From Massilia sp. Root418 (GTDB taxonomy: Bacteria; Pseudomonadota; Gammaproteobacteria; Burkholderiales; Burkholderiaceae_D), in NCBI RefSeq assembly GCF_001425265.1, contig NZ_LMEC01000001.1:1012036-1076035 (forward strand): a DNA stretch of 64,000 nt. Reading direction: 5' to 3'. How positions within the stretch are numbered: position 1 is the stretch's first letter; the number at the start of each line of letters is the position of its first letter. Positions 47,181 to 56,388 of the stretch are shown piece after piece. The notes below the pieces were generated by a model. The model saw nothing but the letters and a program-made list of their open reading frames with translations, was not told the DNA's origin and ran no database searches. A program made the position numbers and the translations under genes.

Positions 47181-50100
47181 GCTGCTTGTGCCTCGGTAGC
47201 GTAGTGGGCGGCGGCTTCCATATCCACCGCCACGATGCGCGATACGCCCTGCTCCTGCATCGTCACACCGATCAGTTGATTGGCCATCTCCATCGCAATC
47301 TTGTTGTGCGAAATGAAGAGGAATTGGGTCTGGTCGGACATCCGTTTCACCATGCGGCAGAAACGTTCCGTATTGGCGTCGTCCAGCGGCGCGTCGACCT
47401 CGTCGAGCAGGCAGAACGGCGCCGGGTTCAGGCGGAACATGGAGAACACCAGCGCGGTGGCCGTCAGCGCTTTTTCGCCGCCGGACAGCAGGTGGATGGT
47501 GGCATTCTTCTTGCCCGGCGGCTGCGCCATGACTTGCACGCCGGAGTCCAGGATTTCATCGCCCGTCATGATCAGCTTGGCCTGGCCGCCGCCGAACAGG
47601 ATGGGGAACAGTTCGGAGAAGTGGCCGTTCACGCGGTCGAAGGTGTCCTGCAGCAGTTCGCGGGTTTCCTTGTCGATGCGGGCGATCGCGTCTTCCAGCG
47701 TGTTGATCGCTTCGGTCAGGTCCGCGTTCTGCGAATCGAGGAAATTCTTGCGCTCGGAAGCCTGCGCCAGCTCGTCCAGCGCGGCCAGGTTCACGGCGCC
47801 CAGCATGGCGATGGCATTGGTCAGGCGCGTGACCTCGCCCTGCAGGTAGGACGGCTTCATGTCCGGATTGAGCTTCTCGCTCAGCGCCGCCTCGTCGGCG
47901 CCCGCTTCGGCCAGCTGGGCGGCGAACTGCTCCTGGTTCAGGCGCGCGGCCTGCTCCTTGAGCTGCATCTCCATGATCTTGTCGCGCTGCGGCTGCAGGC
48001 TGCGCTCGTTGTTCATGCGCGCGTCCTCGAAGCTGCGCAGCTGCTGCGTGATCTGGTCCAGCTCATGGCGCGCGTCCGACAGCGCGCGCTCCTGCTGCGT
48101 ACGGCGGTCCAGCAGCTCCTGCAAGCCTTCGCTGGCGGTGCCGGCCTCCAGGCTTTCCAGCTCGCGCTGGCCCGCGCCCAGGCTCTCGGCCACCTGCGCC
48201 GCCTGGGTGGTGGCGGTGGCGATGCTGCGGCGCAGTTCCTCGATCTTGCTGCGCTGGGACTTCTCCGCGAATTCCGCTTCCTGCGCGCCGCGTTCCAGGT
48301 CGCGCAGGGCCTGGCGCGCGTCGGCCAGCTTCTGTTCCTTTTCCATGAAGACGGTCTGGCCGTCCTCGTGCTCTCCCTGCAGGTTGCCCAGCTCCATGTC
48401 GAGCTGCTCGAACTTTTCCTCGGACTCCATCTTGGCCTGCATCTGCTCCGCTTCCTGCGCCGCGATTTCGGCCAGGTCGGCCTCGATCTGGGTGCTGCGC
48501 TGGTTGAAGCGTGCTTCGATTTCGGACAGCTTCACCACCTCGATCTGCAGCGCGTGCACCGTCTGCTGCAGCTGCTGCACCTTCTGGCGCAGTTCGGCCA
48601 GGTTGCGCGCGTGCGCGGCCACCGCGGCATCGGCGCGCACCGAACGGGCGCGCGCCTCGTCGGCCAGCATGGTCTGGGCACGCAGCTGCTTGCCGATGTT
48701 GTCGATCTCCTGCTGGCGCGCCAGCATGCCGTCCTGCTCCGCGTCGGCGGCGTAGAAGCGCACGCTGGACTGGGTGACCACGTGGCCCTGCGCGGTCACG
48801 AACTTGCCGCCCGCAGGCAGCGTGGCGCGCGCCTTGAAGGCGGCGTCCGCGTCGGCCGCGACGAAGACATTGTGCAGCCAGTCCTGCAGCACGGCGCGCA
48901 AGCCGGGGTCGTTCAGCTTGAGCAGCGAAATGAAGGGCTTCAGGCCCGGCTGCTCCTGCTGCATGGCGGGTGCGCTGGCGCCGGGCGCGAACAGCGCCAG
49001 CTTGGCCGGCGGCGCGTCGCTGAAGAAGTGCCTGGCCCATTCGATGTTGGACACCTGCAGCGCCGACGTGCGCTCGCGCAGGATGGCTTCCATCGCCGTT
49101 TCCCAGCCCGCCTCGATCTGCAGCTTTTGCCACAGGCGCGGCAGCGCATCCAGCTCGTGCTTCTGCAGCCACGGCGTGACCTTGCCCTGGGTCTGTACGC
49201 GCTCCTGCAACTGGCGCAGCGCATTCAGGCGCGCTTCCAGCTGCGCATTCGCGGCCGCCTCGGCGTTCACCTGCAGTTGCGCGTCCTGGCGCTCGGCTTC
49301 CAGCCTGGGCTGCTGCTCCAGCGCCTCCTCAAGGTGGTAGGTCTGCTCTTCCAGCGCCTGCTGCTTTTCCTCCAGCTGCAGTTTCAGGTTGGCCAGGTGC
49401 GCGGAATCCGGCAGGCTGAGACCATTCTTTTCCTGCTGCAGGCGTTCGCGCCGCACGGCCAGGCCGTTCAGGATGTTGCTGGCGTTGCGCTGATGCGCGG
49501 ATTCCAGTTCCAGCTGCTGCTGCGCCTGCATGATGCGGGCGCGCGATTCGCTGCTCTTGTCCTGCGCCGCGCGCCATGCCGCTTCCAGCACCGGCAGCGA
49601 CTCTGCCTTCTGCTCGGCCATCATGCGCGCCTGCTCCACCTTGGCGGACAGCTCTTCCAGGTTGAATTCCGCTTCCTCGATCTGCTCGCTGTACTCGGCC
49701 GCCTGGCTTTGCCACTGGTCGCGCTGCGCGGCCAGGGTGCCGAGCTGGTTCTGCAGGCGGGTGCGCGACTCGACCACGAACTTGATCTGCGCCTCCAGGC
49801 TGCCGATCTCGGAATTGGTCTGGTACAGATGGCCTTGCGCCGTGTGCAGGCGGTCGCCGACGGCAAAGTGCGACTGGCGCATCTGCTCCAGCGTCAGCTC
49901 CACGTTGCGCAGCTTGGCGGTCTGCTCTTCCAGGTCGTTCTGCGCCTGCTCCACTTCGCGGAAGTACCTGGCCTGCTCGACCTGCGCCTCGTTCTTGCGC
50001 AGCAGCCAAAGCAATTTCTGCTTTTCGTCCTGGTCGGCCTGCAGCTGGTGGAAGCGGTGCGCCACGGCGGCCTGCGCTTCCAGTTTTTCCAGGTTGGCAT

Positions 50101-50704
50101 TGAGCTCGCGCAGGATGTCTTCCACCCGCAGCAGGTTTTCGCGGGTGTCGTGCAGGCGGTTCTCGGTTTCACGGCGGCGCTCCTTGTACTTCGACACGCC
50201 GGCCGCCTCTTCCAGGAACACGCGCAGCTCTTCCGGGCGCGATTCGATGATGCGCGAGATCATGCCCTGGCCGATGATGGCGTAGGCGCGCGGGCCGAGC
50301 CCGGTGCCCAGGAAGATGTCCTGGATGTCGCGCCGGCGCACCGGCTGGCCGTTGATGTAGTAGGTGGAGGTGCCGTCGCGCGTGAGCGTGCGCTTGACCG
50401 CGATCTCGGCGTACTGGCCCCACTGGCCGGCAGCCTTGCCGTCATTGTTGTCGAACACCAGTTCCACCGAAGCGCGGCCGGCCGGCTTGCGGTTGGTGGA
50501 GCCGTTGAAGATCACGTCCTGCATGGATTCGCCGCGCAGTTCGGACGCTTTCGATTCGCCCAGCACCCATCGCACGGCATCGATGATGTTCGATTTGCCG
50601 CAGCCGTTGGGACCTACCACGCCGACCAGTTGACCAGGCACCTGGAAATTGGTGGGATCGACAAACGACTTAAATCCCGACAATTTGATGGAAGATAAAC
50701 GCAC
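47177..50704 (-). CDS. smc: Chromosome segregation protein SMC
   Basis: An 1,175-residue condensin subunit. The N-terminal head has Walker A VVGPNGCGKSN, two long coiled coils flank the hinge domain (about 500-660; VTPWLQKHELDALPRLWQKL onward), and the C-terminal head has the ABC signature HLLSGGEKALTATALVFSMF and Walker B FCLLDEVDAPLDDAN. Full length. First gene of the smc-zipA-ligA-galU-def operon, with overlapping start/stop codons at most junctions. Confidence 0.97.
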   Translation of the reverse strand: MRLSSIKLSGFKSFVDPTNFQVPGQLVGVVGPNGCGKSNIIDAVRWVLGESKASELRGESMQDVIFNGSTNRKPAGRASVELVFDNNDGKAAGQWGQYAEIAVKRTLTRDGTSTYYINGQPVRRRDIQDIFLGTGLGPRAYAIIGQGMISRIIESRPEELRVFLEEAAGVSKYKERRRETENRLHDTRENLLRVEDILRELNANLEKLEAQAAVAHRFHQLQADQDEKQKLLWLLRKNEAQVEQARYFREVEQAQNDLEEQTAKLRNVELTLEQMRQSHFAVGDRLHTAQGHLYQTNSEIGSLEAQIKFVVESRTRLQNQLGTLAAQRDQWQSQAAEYSEQIEEAEFNLEELSAKVEQARMMAEQKAESLPVLEAAWRAAQDKSSESRARIMQAQQQLELESAHQRNASNILNGLAVRRERLQQEKNGLSLPDSAHLANLKLQLEEKQQALEEQTYHLEEALEQQPRLEAERQDAQLQVNAEAAANAQLEARLNALRQLQERVQTQGKVTPWLQKHELDALPRLWQKLQIEAGWETAMEAILRERTSALQVSNIEWARHFFSDAPPAKLALFAPGASAPAMQQEQPGLKPFISLLKLNDPGLRAVLQDWLHNVFVAADADAAFKARATLPAGGKFVTAQGHVVTQSSVRFYAADAEQDGMLARQQEIDNIGKQLRAQTMLADEARARSVRADAAVAAHARNLAELRQKVQQLQQTVHALQIEVVKLSEIEARFNQRSTQIEADLAEIAAQEAEQMQAKMESEEKFEQLDMELGNLQGEHEDGQTVFMEKEQKLADARQALRDLERGAQEAEFAEKSQRSKIEELRRSIATATTQAAQVAESLGAGQRELESLEAGTASEGLQELLDRRTQQERALSDARHELDQITQQLRSFEDARMNNERSLQPQRDKIMEMQLKEQAARLNQEQFAAQLAEAGADEAALSEKLNPDMKPSYLQGEVTRLTNAIAMLGAVNLAALDELAQASERKNFLDSQNADLTEAINTLEDAIARIDKETRELLQDTFDRVNGHFSELFPILFGGGQAKLIMTGDEILDSGVQVMAQPPGKKNATIHLLSGGEKALTATALVFSMFRLNPAPFCLLDEVDAPLDDANTERFCRMVKRMSDQTQFLFISHNKIAMEMANQLIGVTMQEQGVSRIVAVDMEAAAHYATEAQAA

Positions 50705-50744
50705 GTTTTAGGACGAATTGAATTGCCACAATGAAAAGTGGCTT

Positions 50745-50753
50745 ATCATACCA
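50745..50753 (-). promoter_or_regulatory. Extended -10 promoter of the smc operon
   Basis: On the minus strand TGG-TATGAT gives an extended -10 (TG-N-TATGAT) about 40 bp upstream of the smc ATG. No good -35 is needed or seen. A small stem GCCAC-N8-GTGGC (about 50725-50742) lies in the leader. Confidence 0.5.
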
Positions 50754-50789
50754 TTTCAACGCCGGATTCAGGCTAAAAACGCGTGTGCT

Positions 50790-50819
50790 GCCGGGCGAGG
50801 CCGGCCTCTAACGCCCGGC
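50790..50819. repeat. Cruciform-like inverted repeat between smc and flxA-like genes
   Basis: Perfect 8-bp arms GCCGGGCG (50790-50797) and CGCCCGGC (50812-50819) enclose another palindrome, AGGCCGGCCT. It lies in the divergent leader region; it has no T-run, so it may be an operator or a structural repeat. Confidence 0.45.
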
Positions 50820-50883
50820 GCACAGGGCGCCTTGCCGGGCCGGCGCCGCCGGGCAGGTCCGCCCGCCTCATTGGGAGAACATT

Positions 50884-51225
50884 TTGCAGATACAAGCGGG
50901 AGCCGGAGCCGGCTCGAACAGGACCGCCGCCAGCATGGACTCGCCGGCGCGCATCGCCATGCTGCGGTCGCAAATCAAAGGCTTGCTGAAGAAGATACAG
51001 ACCTTGCGCAAGGCGCTGATGGAGGCAACCGATCCGAAAGAACGCCTGGCCATCATGAAGCAGATCGTCGACCTGCAAGACCAGGTGCGCATGGCCGAGG
51101 CCCAGATCAGCGAGCTGCAGCTGCGCGCCAAGCGCCGTGCGCAGCCCGCGCCTGCGGCGCCGGCCACGGCTGCCGAAGCCAGGGAAAAGAAGGACAAGTG
51201 GGAAGACGCATATGGCCCGGCCTAG
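50884..51225 (+). CDS. FlxA-like coiled-coil protein
   Basis: A 113-residue protein with a helical coiled-coil core (MLRSQIKGLLKKIQTLRKAL, then KERLAIMKQIVDLQDQVRMA) and an Ala/Pro linker with a charged end KDKWEDAYGPA. This resembles the FlxA-like family, function unknown. A TTG start at 50884 is used because GGGAGAA precedes it by 4 bases; the first in-frame ATG (50935) lacks a ribosome site. It overlaps the phosphatase gene by 14 bp. Confidence 0.65.
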   Translation: MQIQAGAGAGSNRTAASMDSPARIAMLRSQIKGLLKKIQTLRKALMEATDPKERLAIMKQIVDLQDQVRMAEAQISELQLRAKRRAQPAPAAPATAAEAREKKDKWEDAYGPA

Positions 51226-51706
51226 CCAGCCTGCCGGCGCCGGCAGGCCGGCGGTGCTGTTCGTCTGCATGGGCAATATCTGCCGCTCGCCGACCGCCGA
51301 AGGCGTGTTCCGGCAGCGTGCCCTGGCGGCCGGGCTGGACCTGGAGATCGATTCGGCCGGCACCCACGCCTACCACGTCGGCAAGCCGCCGGACGCGCGC
51401 TCGGCGCGCCATGCCCTGCAGCGCGGCTACGACCTGAGCGCGCAGCGCGCACGGCAGGTCTGCCCGGCCGATTTCGAGCGCTACGACCACGTGCTGGCGA
51501 TGGACCGCGACAACCAAGCGCGCCTGCAGGCAGCCTGCCCGCCGCAGCACCGCCACAAGCTGTCCCTGTTCATGCAGTATGCCACCCATTCGGATTCGGA
51601 CGTGGTGCCCGACCCCTACTACGGCGGCCCGAATGGCTTCGACCAGGTGCTGGACTATATCGAGGATGCGTCCGACGGCCTGATCGCCGCCCTGAAGCAG
51701 GGCTGA
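51212..51706 (+). CDS. Low-molecular-weight protein-tyrosine phosphatase
   Basis: A 164-residue cytosolic phosphatase with the P-loop CMGNICRSPT (Cys-x5-Arg-Ser) and the general-acid Asp in VVPDPYYGGPNGF. It is unlinked to the Wzc-type kinase genes that often accompany capsule phosphatases. The gene begins inside the end of the FlxA-like frame, so the two are likely cotranscribed. Confidence 0.92.
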   Translation: MARPSQPAGAGRPAVLFVCMGNICRSPTAEGVFRQRALAAGLDLEIDSAGTHAYHVGKPPDARSARHALQRGYDLSAQRARQVCPADFERYDHVLAMDRDNQARLQAACPPQHRHKLSLFMQYATHSDSDVVPDPYYGGPNGFDQVLDYIEDASDGLIAALKQG

Positions 51707-51714
51707 CAGGCCGC

Positions 51715-54450
51715 TCAGGCGGCGACGTTGGCGGGCGGATCGAGGTGGTCGTCGTTGACGGCCAGGCCGCCCATGGCGGCCGACAGCGCACGCGCCACCA
51801 CGCCTTCGGTGCGCACGGCGCGCACGCTGCGCTCGCGGAACTTCTGCACCAGCGCCTCGCCCGACAGGGAAAACGCCTCCTGGCGCGCGCTGGTGGAGAA
51901 GATGTAGAGCGTGCGCAGCGGGCTGATCCAGGCAAGCTTGACCTTGCGCGTGCTGCCGTCCTGCTGGTCGAACTCCAGCCACATGCCGCGCGCCAGGCTG
52001 TCGGCTTCGATGGCGGCGTCGTCGTCCAGCGGTAGCGCCGGGTCGGGCCGCGTCCTGGCGGCGGCTTCGGCCGCCCTGGCTTCCAGTTCCAGGCGGCGCT
52101 CGGCGGCTTTCTGCGCCACTTCCATGGCGATCTCGATCTGGCGTTCAGGCGACAGCTCCAGCGGCGCGCGCACGATGGAGGCGTGGCACTCGGCCAGTTC
52201 GGCGAAGAATTGCAGGCGGTCGGCATCCTGCCATTTGATGACGTCCAGCCACTTGTTGAGCGTGGAGAGCAGCTTGGGCAGCTTGGAGATCAGCTGCTTG
52301 CGCTCGTCGGCGGTGATCTTGGGCTTCACGCTCCAGATCAGGTCATCCATGGTCTGGGTGGCGTTCTGCACGGCGCCCGGCTTGCTCTCTTCCACGTTGT
52401 AGGCAATGGTCAGCACGGACACCCATTTGTTCTCCAGGAAGGCTTCCACCATCGCGATCACTTCGCCGCTGCCGATGCGCAGCGCGACCGCGCTTTTCGC
52501 CGACTTGGCGGCCACGGCCATCTTTTCCTGCTTGAGCGCAGCGGCGATCGGCTCGGCGATGGCGGCGGCGGACGCAGCCTCCTCGGCCTTGATGGACGCT
52601 TCCAGCTCCTGCACGGCCTCGCTGAAGGCGGACACCTCCTGGTCATGGTCGCGGCCCACGCGCTCGACGCTGCGCTGCATGGCCTGGAACAGCGGATCTT
52701 CCGGGCTCTTGCGCTGCTCCCAGCCCATCCTGGACAGCAGGTCTATCATGCGCCGTGCAGGGTGGCTGTCCTGGAAGAAGAAGTCCTTGTCGACCAGGGC
52801 AGCCTTCAGCACCGGGATCTGCAGGAAGCGGATCAGGTCGCGGATCTCTTGCGAGATGTTCTGGTCGCGGAAGACCGTGTCGAAGATGGCCGACAGCAGG
52901 TCGATGGTGCTTTCATCCGAGCGGGTCAGGCTGCCTTGCGGGGCGTTCTTCTTGATGTTGGGCAGGTAGAACACATTGGGCGCGGCGCCGGCCGACGCGG
53001 CATCGGTGGCTGCATTGGCTGCGACATTGGCTGCTGGGTTGCCTGCCGCGTTAGGGGCGGCGCCCAGGCTCGCGATGCCCTGCATGCCCGCCGCGCCGGC
53101 AGCCGCATTGAGCAGGCCAAGCAGCCCTTGCGGGTTGCCGCCCTGCCCGGCTCCGGCCGGCACGGCAAAACCGCCCGCAGGCAGCACGGCCAGCCCATCG
53201 GGCGGCACAAAGCCGCCGGCAGGGGCAAAGAAGCCCGCATGGGGCGCACCCGCAAGCACGCCCGGCCCCGCTCCCGCCCCGCCGGCCATACCTGCCATAC
53301 CGGCCATCGCGGGGATCCCGGCCACGCCCGGCGCCGGGAATCCGCCCCCGGCAAGCGCGCCGCCGGCCGCCGCGGCACCGCCAGGGATGAAGCCGGTGAC
53401 AAAGCCGGGATGCGGCACGGCCGCACCGCCGCCCTGACCGCCAGCCATCATGAAACCGGCGCCCGGCATGGCGCTCTGCTGCACCTGCGCCAGATAATTC
53501 ATCAAAGGCTGCTTGGACGCCACCTGGGCCGCGCGCTGCGCCACCTCATTGGCCACCCCGCCCAGCGGACCTTGCGCGGCGCCCTGCGCCCACGCGCCAG
53601 CCTTCAGGTTGGCGATGTCGGGCAGATCGGGAATGACCAGGTCCGGATCCAGCGGCGCATCCTGCGAGGCCGAGAAGAACTGGCGCAGCTGCTGCGCCAG
53701 TTCCGCCTGCTGCTTGCGCTTGCGCGCGGGACTGGCGCTGCTGGCGTCGTGCGAGTCCGCCTTGCGCGCCTTGTAGCTGTCCACCGAGCCCGGCAGCACA
53801 CCCTTGCGCTGCATGGTCAGGCTCAGCTCCTCGAGCATGCCGGACAATTCCATGAACATACCCGGCTTGAGCAGGCCGAGCAGCAGCCCGGCCGCCGCCT
53901 CGTCCGCGTTGAACTCCAGCCACGCGCTCTGCAATGCGTTCAAAAAGACTTCGGGACGGAAGGGATTCTGGTTCACGCGCAGGATGTCGCGGTCCAGCAG
54001 GAAGGCCAGGCGCACGTTCAGCGTGGCCAGCGCATCGGAATACTGTGCCTCGAAGGGCTTGCTGATCCCGCCCAGCGTCACCTTGCTGTCCATCTCCTCC
54101 AGCGACACCAGCGACAGCGGCTGGTCCAGCACGCGCGGCTTGGTCTTGGCGCCGGGCGCCAGCTCGGCAATCTCATGCCTCAGCGACCGTTCCAGCTCCC
54201 TGAGCGTCAGGTTCAGGTAGCGGTAGTGATCATTGCGCAACAGGTTGCCGGCGCGGATGCGGGCCTGCAGCTCGCGCACGTCGCCGCCGGTGTCCACGCC
54301 ATCGACCAGTGCCCCGGCGATGCGGGTGGTGAAATCGAGGAACTGGTCGCCCACGTGCCGCTTCACCACCTCGATCAGGTTCTCCAATAGCGCATGGCGC
54401 GGGGTGACCGCTTTTTTTGGCGCTGACGGAGTTGTCGGATGTGAAAGCAT
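51715..54450 (-). CDS. DUF1631 family protein
   Basis: A 911-residue protein of the DUF1631 type. N-terminal region PRHALLENLIEVVKRHVGDQ, FLLDRDILRVNQNPFRPEVF (conserved NPFRPEVF), then a long Gly/Ala/Pro/Met-rich insert (about 325-500), then the main conserved part starting STIDLLSAIFDTVFRDQNIS with LLSRMGWEQRKSPEDPLFQA. The C-terminus (residues ~790-900) contains a PilZ-like WLEFDQQDGSTRKVKLAWIS stretch. The function is not established; some members are linked to c-di-GMP or stress. Convergent with the phosphatase gene. Confidence 0.85.
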   Translation of the reverse strand: MLSHPTTPSAPKKAVTPRHALLENLIEVVKRHVGDQFLDFTTRIAGALVDGVDTGGDVRELQARIRAGNLLRNDHYRYLNLTLRELERSLRHEIAELAPGAKTKPRVLDQPLSLVSLEEMDSKVTLGGISKPFEAQYSDALATLNVRLAFLLDRDILRVNQNPFRPEVFLNALQSAWLEFNADEAAAGLLLGLLKPGMFMELSGMLEELSLTMQRKGVLPGSVDSYKARKADSHDASSASPARKRKQQAELAQQLRQFFSASQDAPLDPDLVIPDLPDIANLKAGAWAQGAAQGPLGGVANEVAQRAAQVASKQPLMNYLAQVQQSAMPGAGFMMAGGQGGGAAVPHPGFVTGFIPGGAAAAGGALAGGGFPAPGVAGIPAMAGMAGMAGGAGAGPGVLAGAPHAGFFAPAGGFVPPDGLAVLPAGGFAVPAGAGQGGNPQGLLGLLNAAAGAAGMQGIASLGAAPNAAGNPAANVAANAATDAASAGAAPNVFYLPNIKKNAPQGSLTRSDESTIDLLSAIFDTVFRDQNISQEIRDLIRFLQIPVLKAALVDKDFFFQDSHPARRMIDLLSRMGWEQRKSPEDPLFQAMQRSVERVGRDHDQEVSAFSEAVQELEASIKAEEAASAAAIAEPIAAALKQEKMAVAAKSAKSAVALRIGSGEVIAMVEAFLENKWVSVLTIAYNVEESKPGAVQNATQTMDDLIWSVKPKITADERKQLISKLPKLLSTLNKWLDVIKWQDADRLQFFAELAECHASIVRAPLELSPERQIEIAMEVAQKAAERRLELEARAAEAAARTRPDPALPLDDDAAIEADSLARGMWLEFDQQDGSTRKVKLAWISPLRTLYIFSTSARQEAFSLSGEALVQKFRERSVRAVRTEGVVARALSAAMGGLAVNDDHLDPPANVAA

Positions 54451-54610
54451 GGTCTAACCTGATGGCGACAGGCTGCGCGGCCGGCCTGTCGATTTCATGT
54501 TAACAGCCGCGATACCACATTCTTGCACATTCTTGCCGATAGGCAATAGCTCGCAAGAAAGAAATAGTGATTTTGTTTGATTTTTCCCTCACTGTATAAA
54601 GGACAGCGAC

Positions 54611-54826
54611 ATGAAATCGAAGCAAAGAAGCGACCGGCAGAGCAAAGATAGTGATGCCAACAGCGCCAGCCGTCAATCCGGCGCCCCCGGCTCGGCCTCG
54701 CTAGGCCGGTCGGACGCCCAGGGCGGCGCCCTCGACCGCAAGGAAGAAAGCCGCCGCTCGCGCAGCGACGACGCGCGCAACGAGGTCAGCCGCAGCAGCA
54801 GCCGCAGCGGCTCGCGCAACCGCTAG
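54611..54826 (+). CDS. Small Ser/Arg/Asp-rich disordered protein
   Basis: A 71-residue protein made almost wholly of Ser, Arg, Asp, Gly, Ala and Asn (MKSKQRSDRQSKDSDANSAS at the start, RSSSRSGSRNR at the end), with no hydrophobic core. It has a ribosome-like AAAGGACAGCGAC before the ATG and is followed by a terminator, so it is likely a real gene. I do not recognise the family. The 160-bp region upstream holds a repeat CACATTCTTG-CACATTCTTG and a TTGCC-GATA-GGCAA stem. Confidence 0.5.
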   Translation: MKSKQRSDRQSKDSDANSASRQSGAPGSASLGRSDAQGGALDRKEESRRSRSDDARNEVSRSSSRSGSRNR

Positions 54827-54853
54827 GCTGCGTCCCTGTCCGCAATCACCCGC

Positions 54854-54878
54854 CGCCCGGCCTTCGAGCCGGGCGTTT
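54854..54878 (+). terminator. Rho-independent terminator after the small protein gene
   Basis: Eight-bp stem CGCCCGGC (54854-54861) with GCCGGGCG (54868-54875), 6-base loop CTTCGA, followed by TTTC. It is 28 bp after the stop codon. The short T-run makes it moderate in strength. Confidence 0.6.
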
Positions 54879-54910
54879 CACGTGGCAGGCGCGTGGCAGG
54901 CGCGCGGCAA

Positions 54911-55468
54911 TCAGATATTGGTGATGCGCCGGCCAGGCGGCGGGCGGAAGTCGCTTACCTTGTCGATCATATTCACCTTCACGGCCTCCGAGGCGGTCAG
55001 GTGCAGGTCCGAATACGCATGGATGCGCCAGTGGTCCTCGCTGAACTTCACGTGGCTGCGCAGGATTTCCTCGGTGCGGGCATCGTCTGCCTGCAGCCCC
55101 TCGACAATGATGCGCAGGGCGTCGGGACGGGCGCCCGACGGCGCGCTGGCGTGCGATTTGTGCACCATGAAGCGCGCGGTGCTGCTGGCGTAGCGCTTGT
55201 AGCCGGCCATGAACACGATCACCGCGATGGAAGCCACCGCGCCGGCGTTGTACATATGGAAGCGGACCGGCAGGTTGCTCATGTAGTTGTACAGGCAGAT
55301 GCCATCGCTCACGTAGCCGCCATTGGACTGCAGCAGCACGTGCGCATCGGTCACCATGTCCTCGCTCATGTCCGCCGCCGCATCGAACATGCGGTGCACC
55401 ATGTCGCTGTTGACGTCGCCGGACAGGGTAAACCACGAATGGCCCTGCAGTTTGTCCTGGTCTTCCAT
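54911..55468 (-). CDS. ClpP-like serine protease fold protein
   Basis: A 185-residue protein of the ClpP/crotonase fold: VLLQSNGGYVSDGICLYNYM (substrate-binding loop), the nucleophile-type Ser in GAVASIAVIVFMAGYKR and the catalytic-type His in RFMVHKSHAS, in the order and spacing of ClpP. It lacks a normal ClpP N-terminus and no ClpX/ClpA gene is near. Such ClpP-like orphans may act alone or be inactive. The ATG at 55468 has GAGG 9 bases upstream; an ATG eight codons earlier lacks a site. Confidence 0.8.
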   Translation of the reverse strand: MEDQDKLQGHSWFTLSGDVNSDMVHRMFDAAADMSEDMVTDAHVLLQSNGGYVSDGICLYNYMSNLPVRFHMYNAGAVASIAVIVFMAGYKRYASSTARFMVHKSHASAPSGARPDALRIIVEGLQADDARTEEILRSHVKFSEDHWRIHAYSDLHLTASEAVKVNMIDKVSDFRPPPGRRITNI

Positions 55469-55615
55469 GAATGTGTCCTCACTTTTATGCATGCAATGAT
55501 TCTAACAAAACACGGGCCTTCATAGCGGGACGCTGCGTCATTCGTGCGCGGCGGCAGCACACTGCCGCCCCGCGGCCGGCCGCGCTACAATCTGGTCCAG
55601 ACTTCAAGGACACAG

Positions 55616-56380
55616 ATGGACAACCTCACTTCGGCATTAACCCGCCTCTACCTGCCCGAGGGCGCGGCGCAAACCAACCTGCTGGCCCAGCGTGCCCAAG
55701 GCCAGACCGGCGTGCTCGCCCGCCTGGTGGCGGACGGCCGCACGCGCGCCGTCGCCATCCCGTTCCGCCCCGTTCCGGGCGGGCTGGAAGCCCAGCACTG
55801 GACCCAGCTATGCGACATGGCGAACGCCTTGCAGGCCGAGCTGGGCCTGCCCGCCCCGGCGGTGAGCATCGCCGGCGACCGGGGTTACGGCCTGTGGCTG
55901 TCGCTGGCCAAGGCGGTGCCGGAAGCGCTGGCGCAGCGGTTCGCCGCGCTGCTGTGGGCCAGATACGTGCCGGACGCGCCCGCTCCGGACAGCTACGTTA
56001 TGGACCTGCCGCCCTGCCTGCATCAAGGCACAGGCAAATGGGCAGCCTTTATCAATCCCGGCCTGGGCGCCTCCTTCGCGGAAGAATCCGGGCTGGAATT
56101 GCCGCCGCCGCACGCCGGACAGGCGGCGCTGCTGGACGGCCTGCACAGCATCGGCGAGGCCCAGTTTACGCAGGCGCTGACGCTGCTCCAGCCTGCGCCG
56201 GCAGCCGGGCAGCCAGCCGCAGCGCCAGGCCCCGGACCCGGGCCCACGCCAGCCCCCGCGCCGGCAGCCCCCGCCCTAGCGGACGGCCTGCTGCTGAAGG
56301 ACGCCACGCTGGAAGACATCGTTGCGTTCCTCCATGCGAAGAACATTGAACCGACCTTCAGGCATCTGATCCGGCCATAG
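55616..56380 (+). CDS. Protein of unknown function
   Basis: A 254-residue protein with a mixed alpha/beta N-terminal domain (ARLVADGRTRAVAIPFRPVP, then SIAGDRGYGLWLSLAKAVPE) and the segment LPPCLHQGTGKWAAFINPGL. It then has a Pro/Ala-rich linker (residues ~195-225) and a C-terminal helix-rich tail (LKDATLEDIVAFLHAKNIEP). I do not recognise a family. The RGYGLWL stretch is loosely like primase-type folds, but catalytic residues are not convincing. Convergent with the solute-binding protein gene, 8 bp apart. Confidence 0.6.
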   Translation: MDNLTSALTRLYLPEGAAQTNLLAQRAQGQTGVLARLVADGRTRAVAIPFRPVPGGLEAQHWTQLCDMANALQAELGLPAPAVSIAGDRGYGLWLSLAKAVPEALAQRFAALLWARYVPDAPAPDSYVMDLPPCLHQGTGKWAAFINPGLGASFAEESGLELPPPHAGQAALLDGLHSIGEAQFTQALTLLQPAPAAGQPAAAPGPGPGPTPAPAPAAPALADGLLLKDATLEDIVAFLHAKNIEPTFRHLIRP

Positions 56381-56388
56381 CGTTTCGG

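Noticed and set aside
47186..50698. 1,170-codon plus-strand frame opposite smc
   Set aside because: Antisense of a full SMC protein; Leu/Arg/His-rich composition from reversed coiled-coil codons.
54573..54600. TTGTTT-N16-TATAAA as promoter of the 71-residue gene
   Set aside because: The -10 would end only 10 bp before the ATG and overlap the ribosome-like site, which is hard to reconcile with a normal leader.
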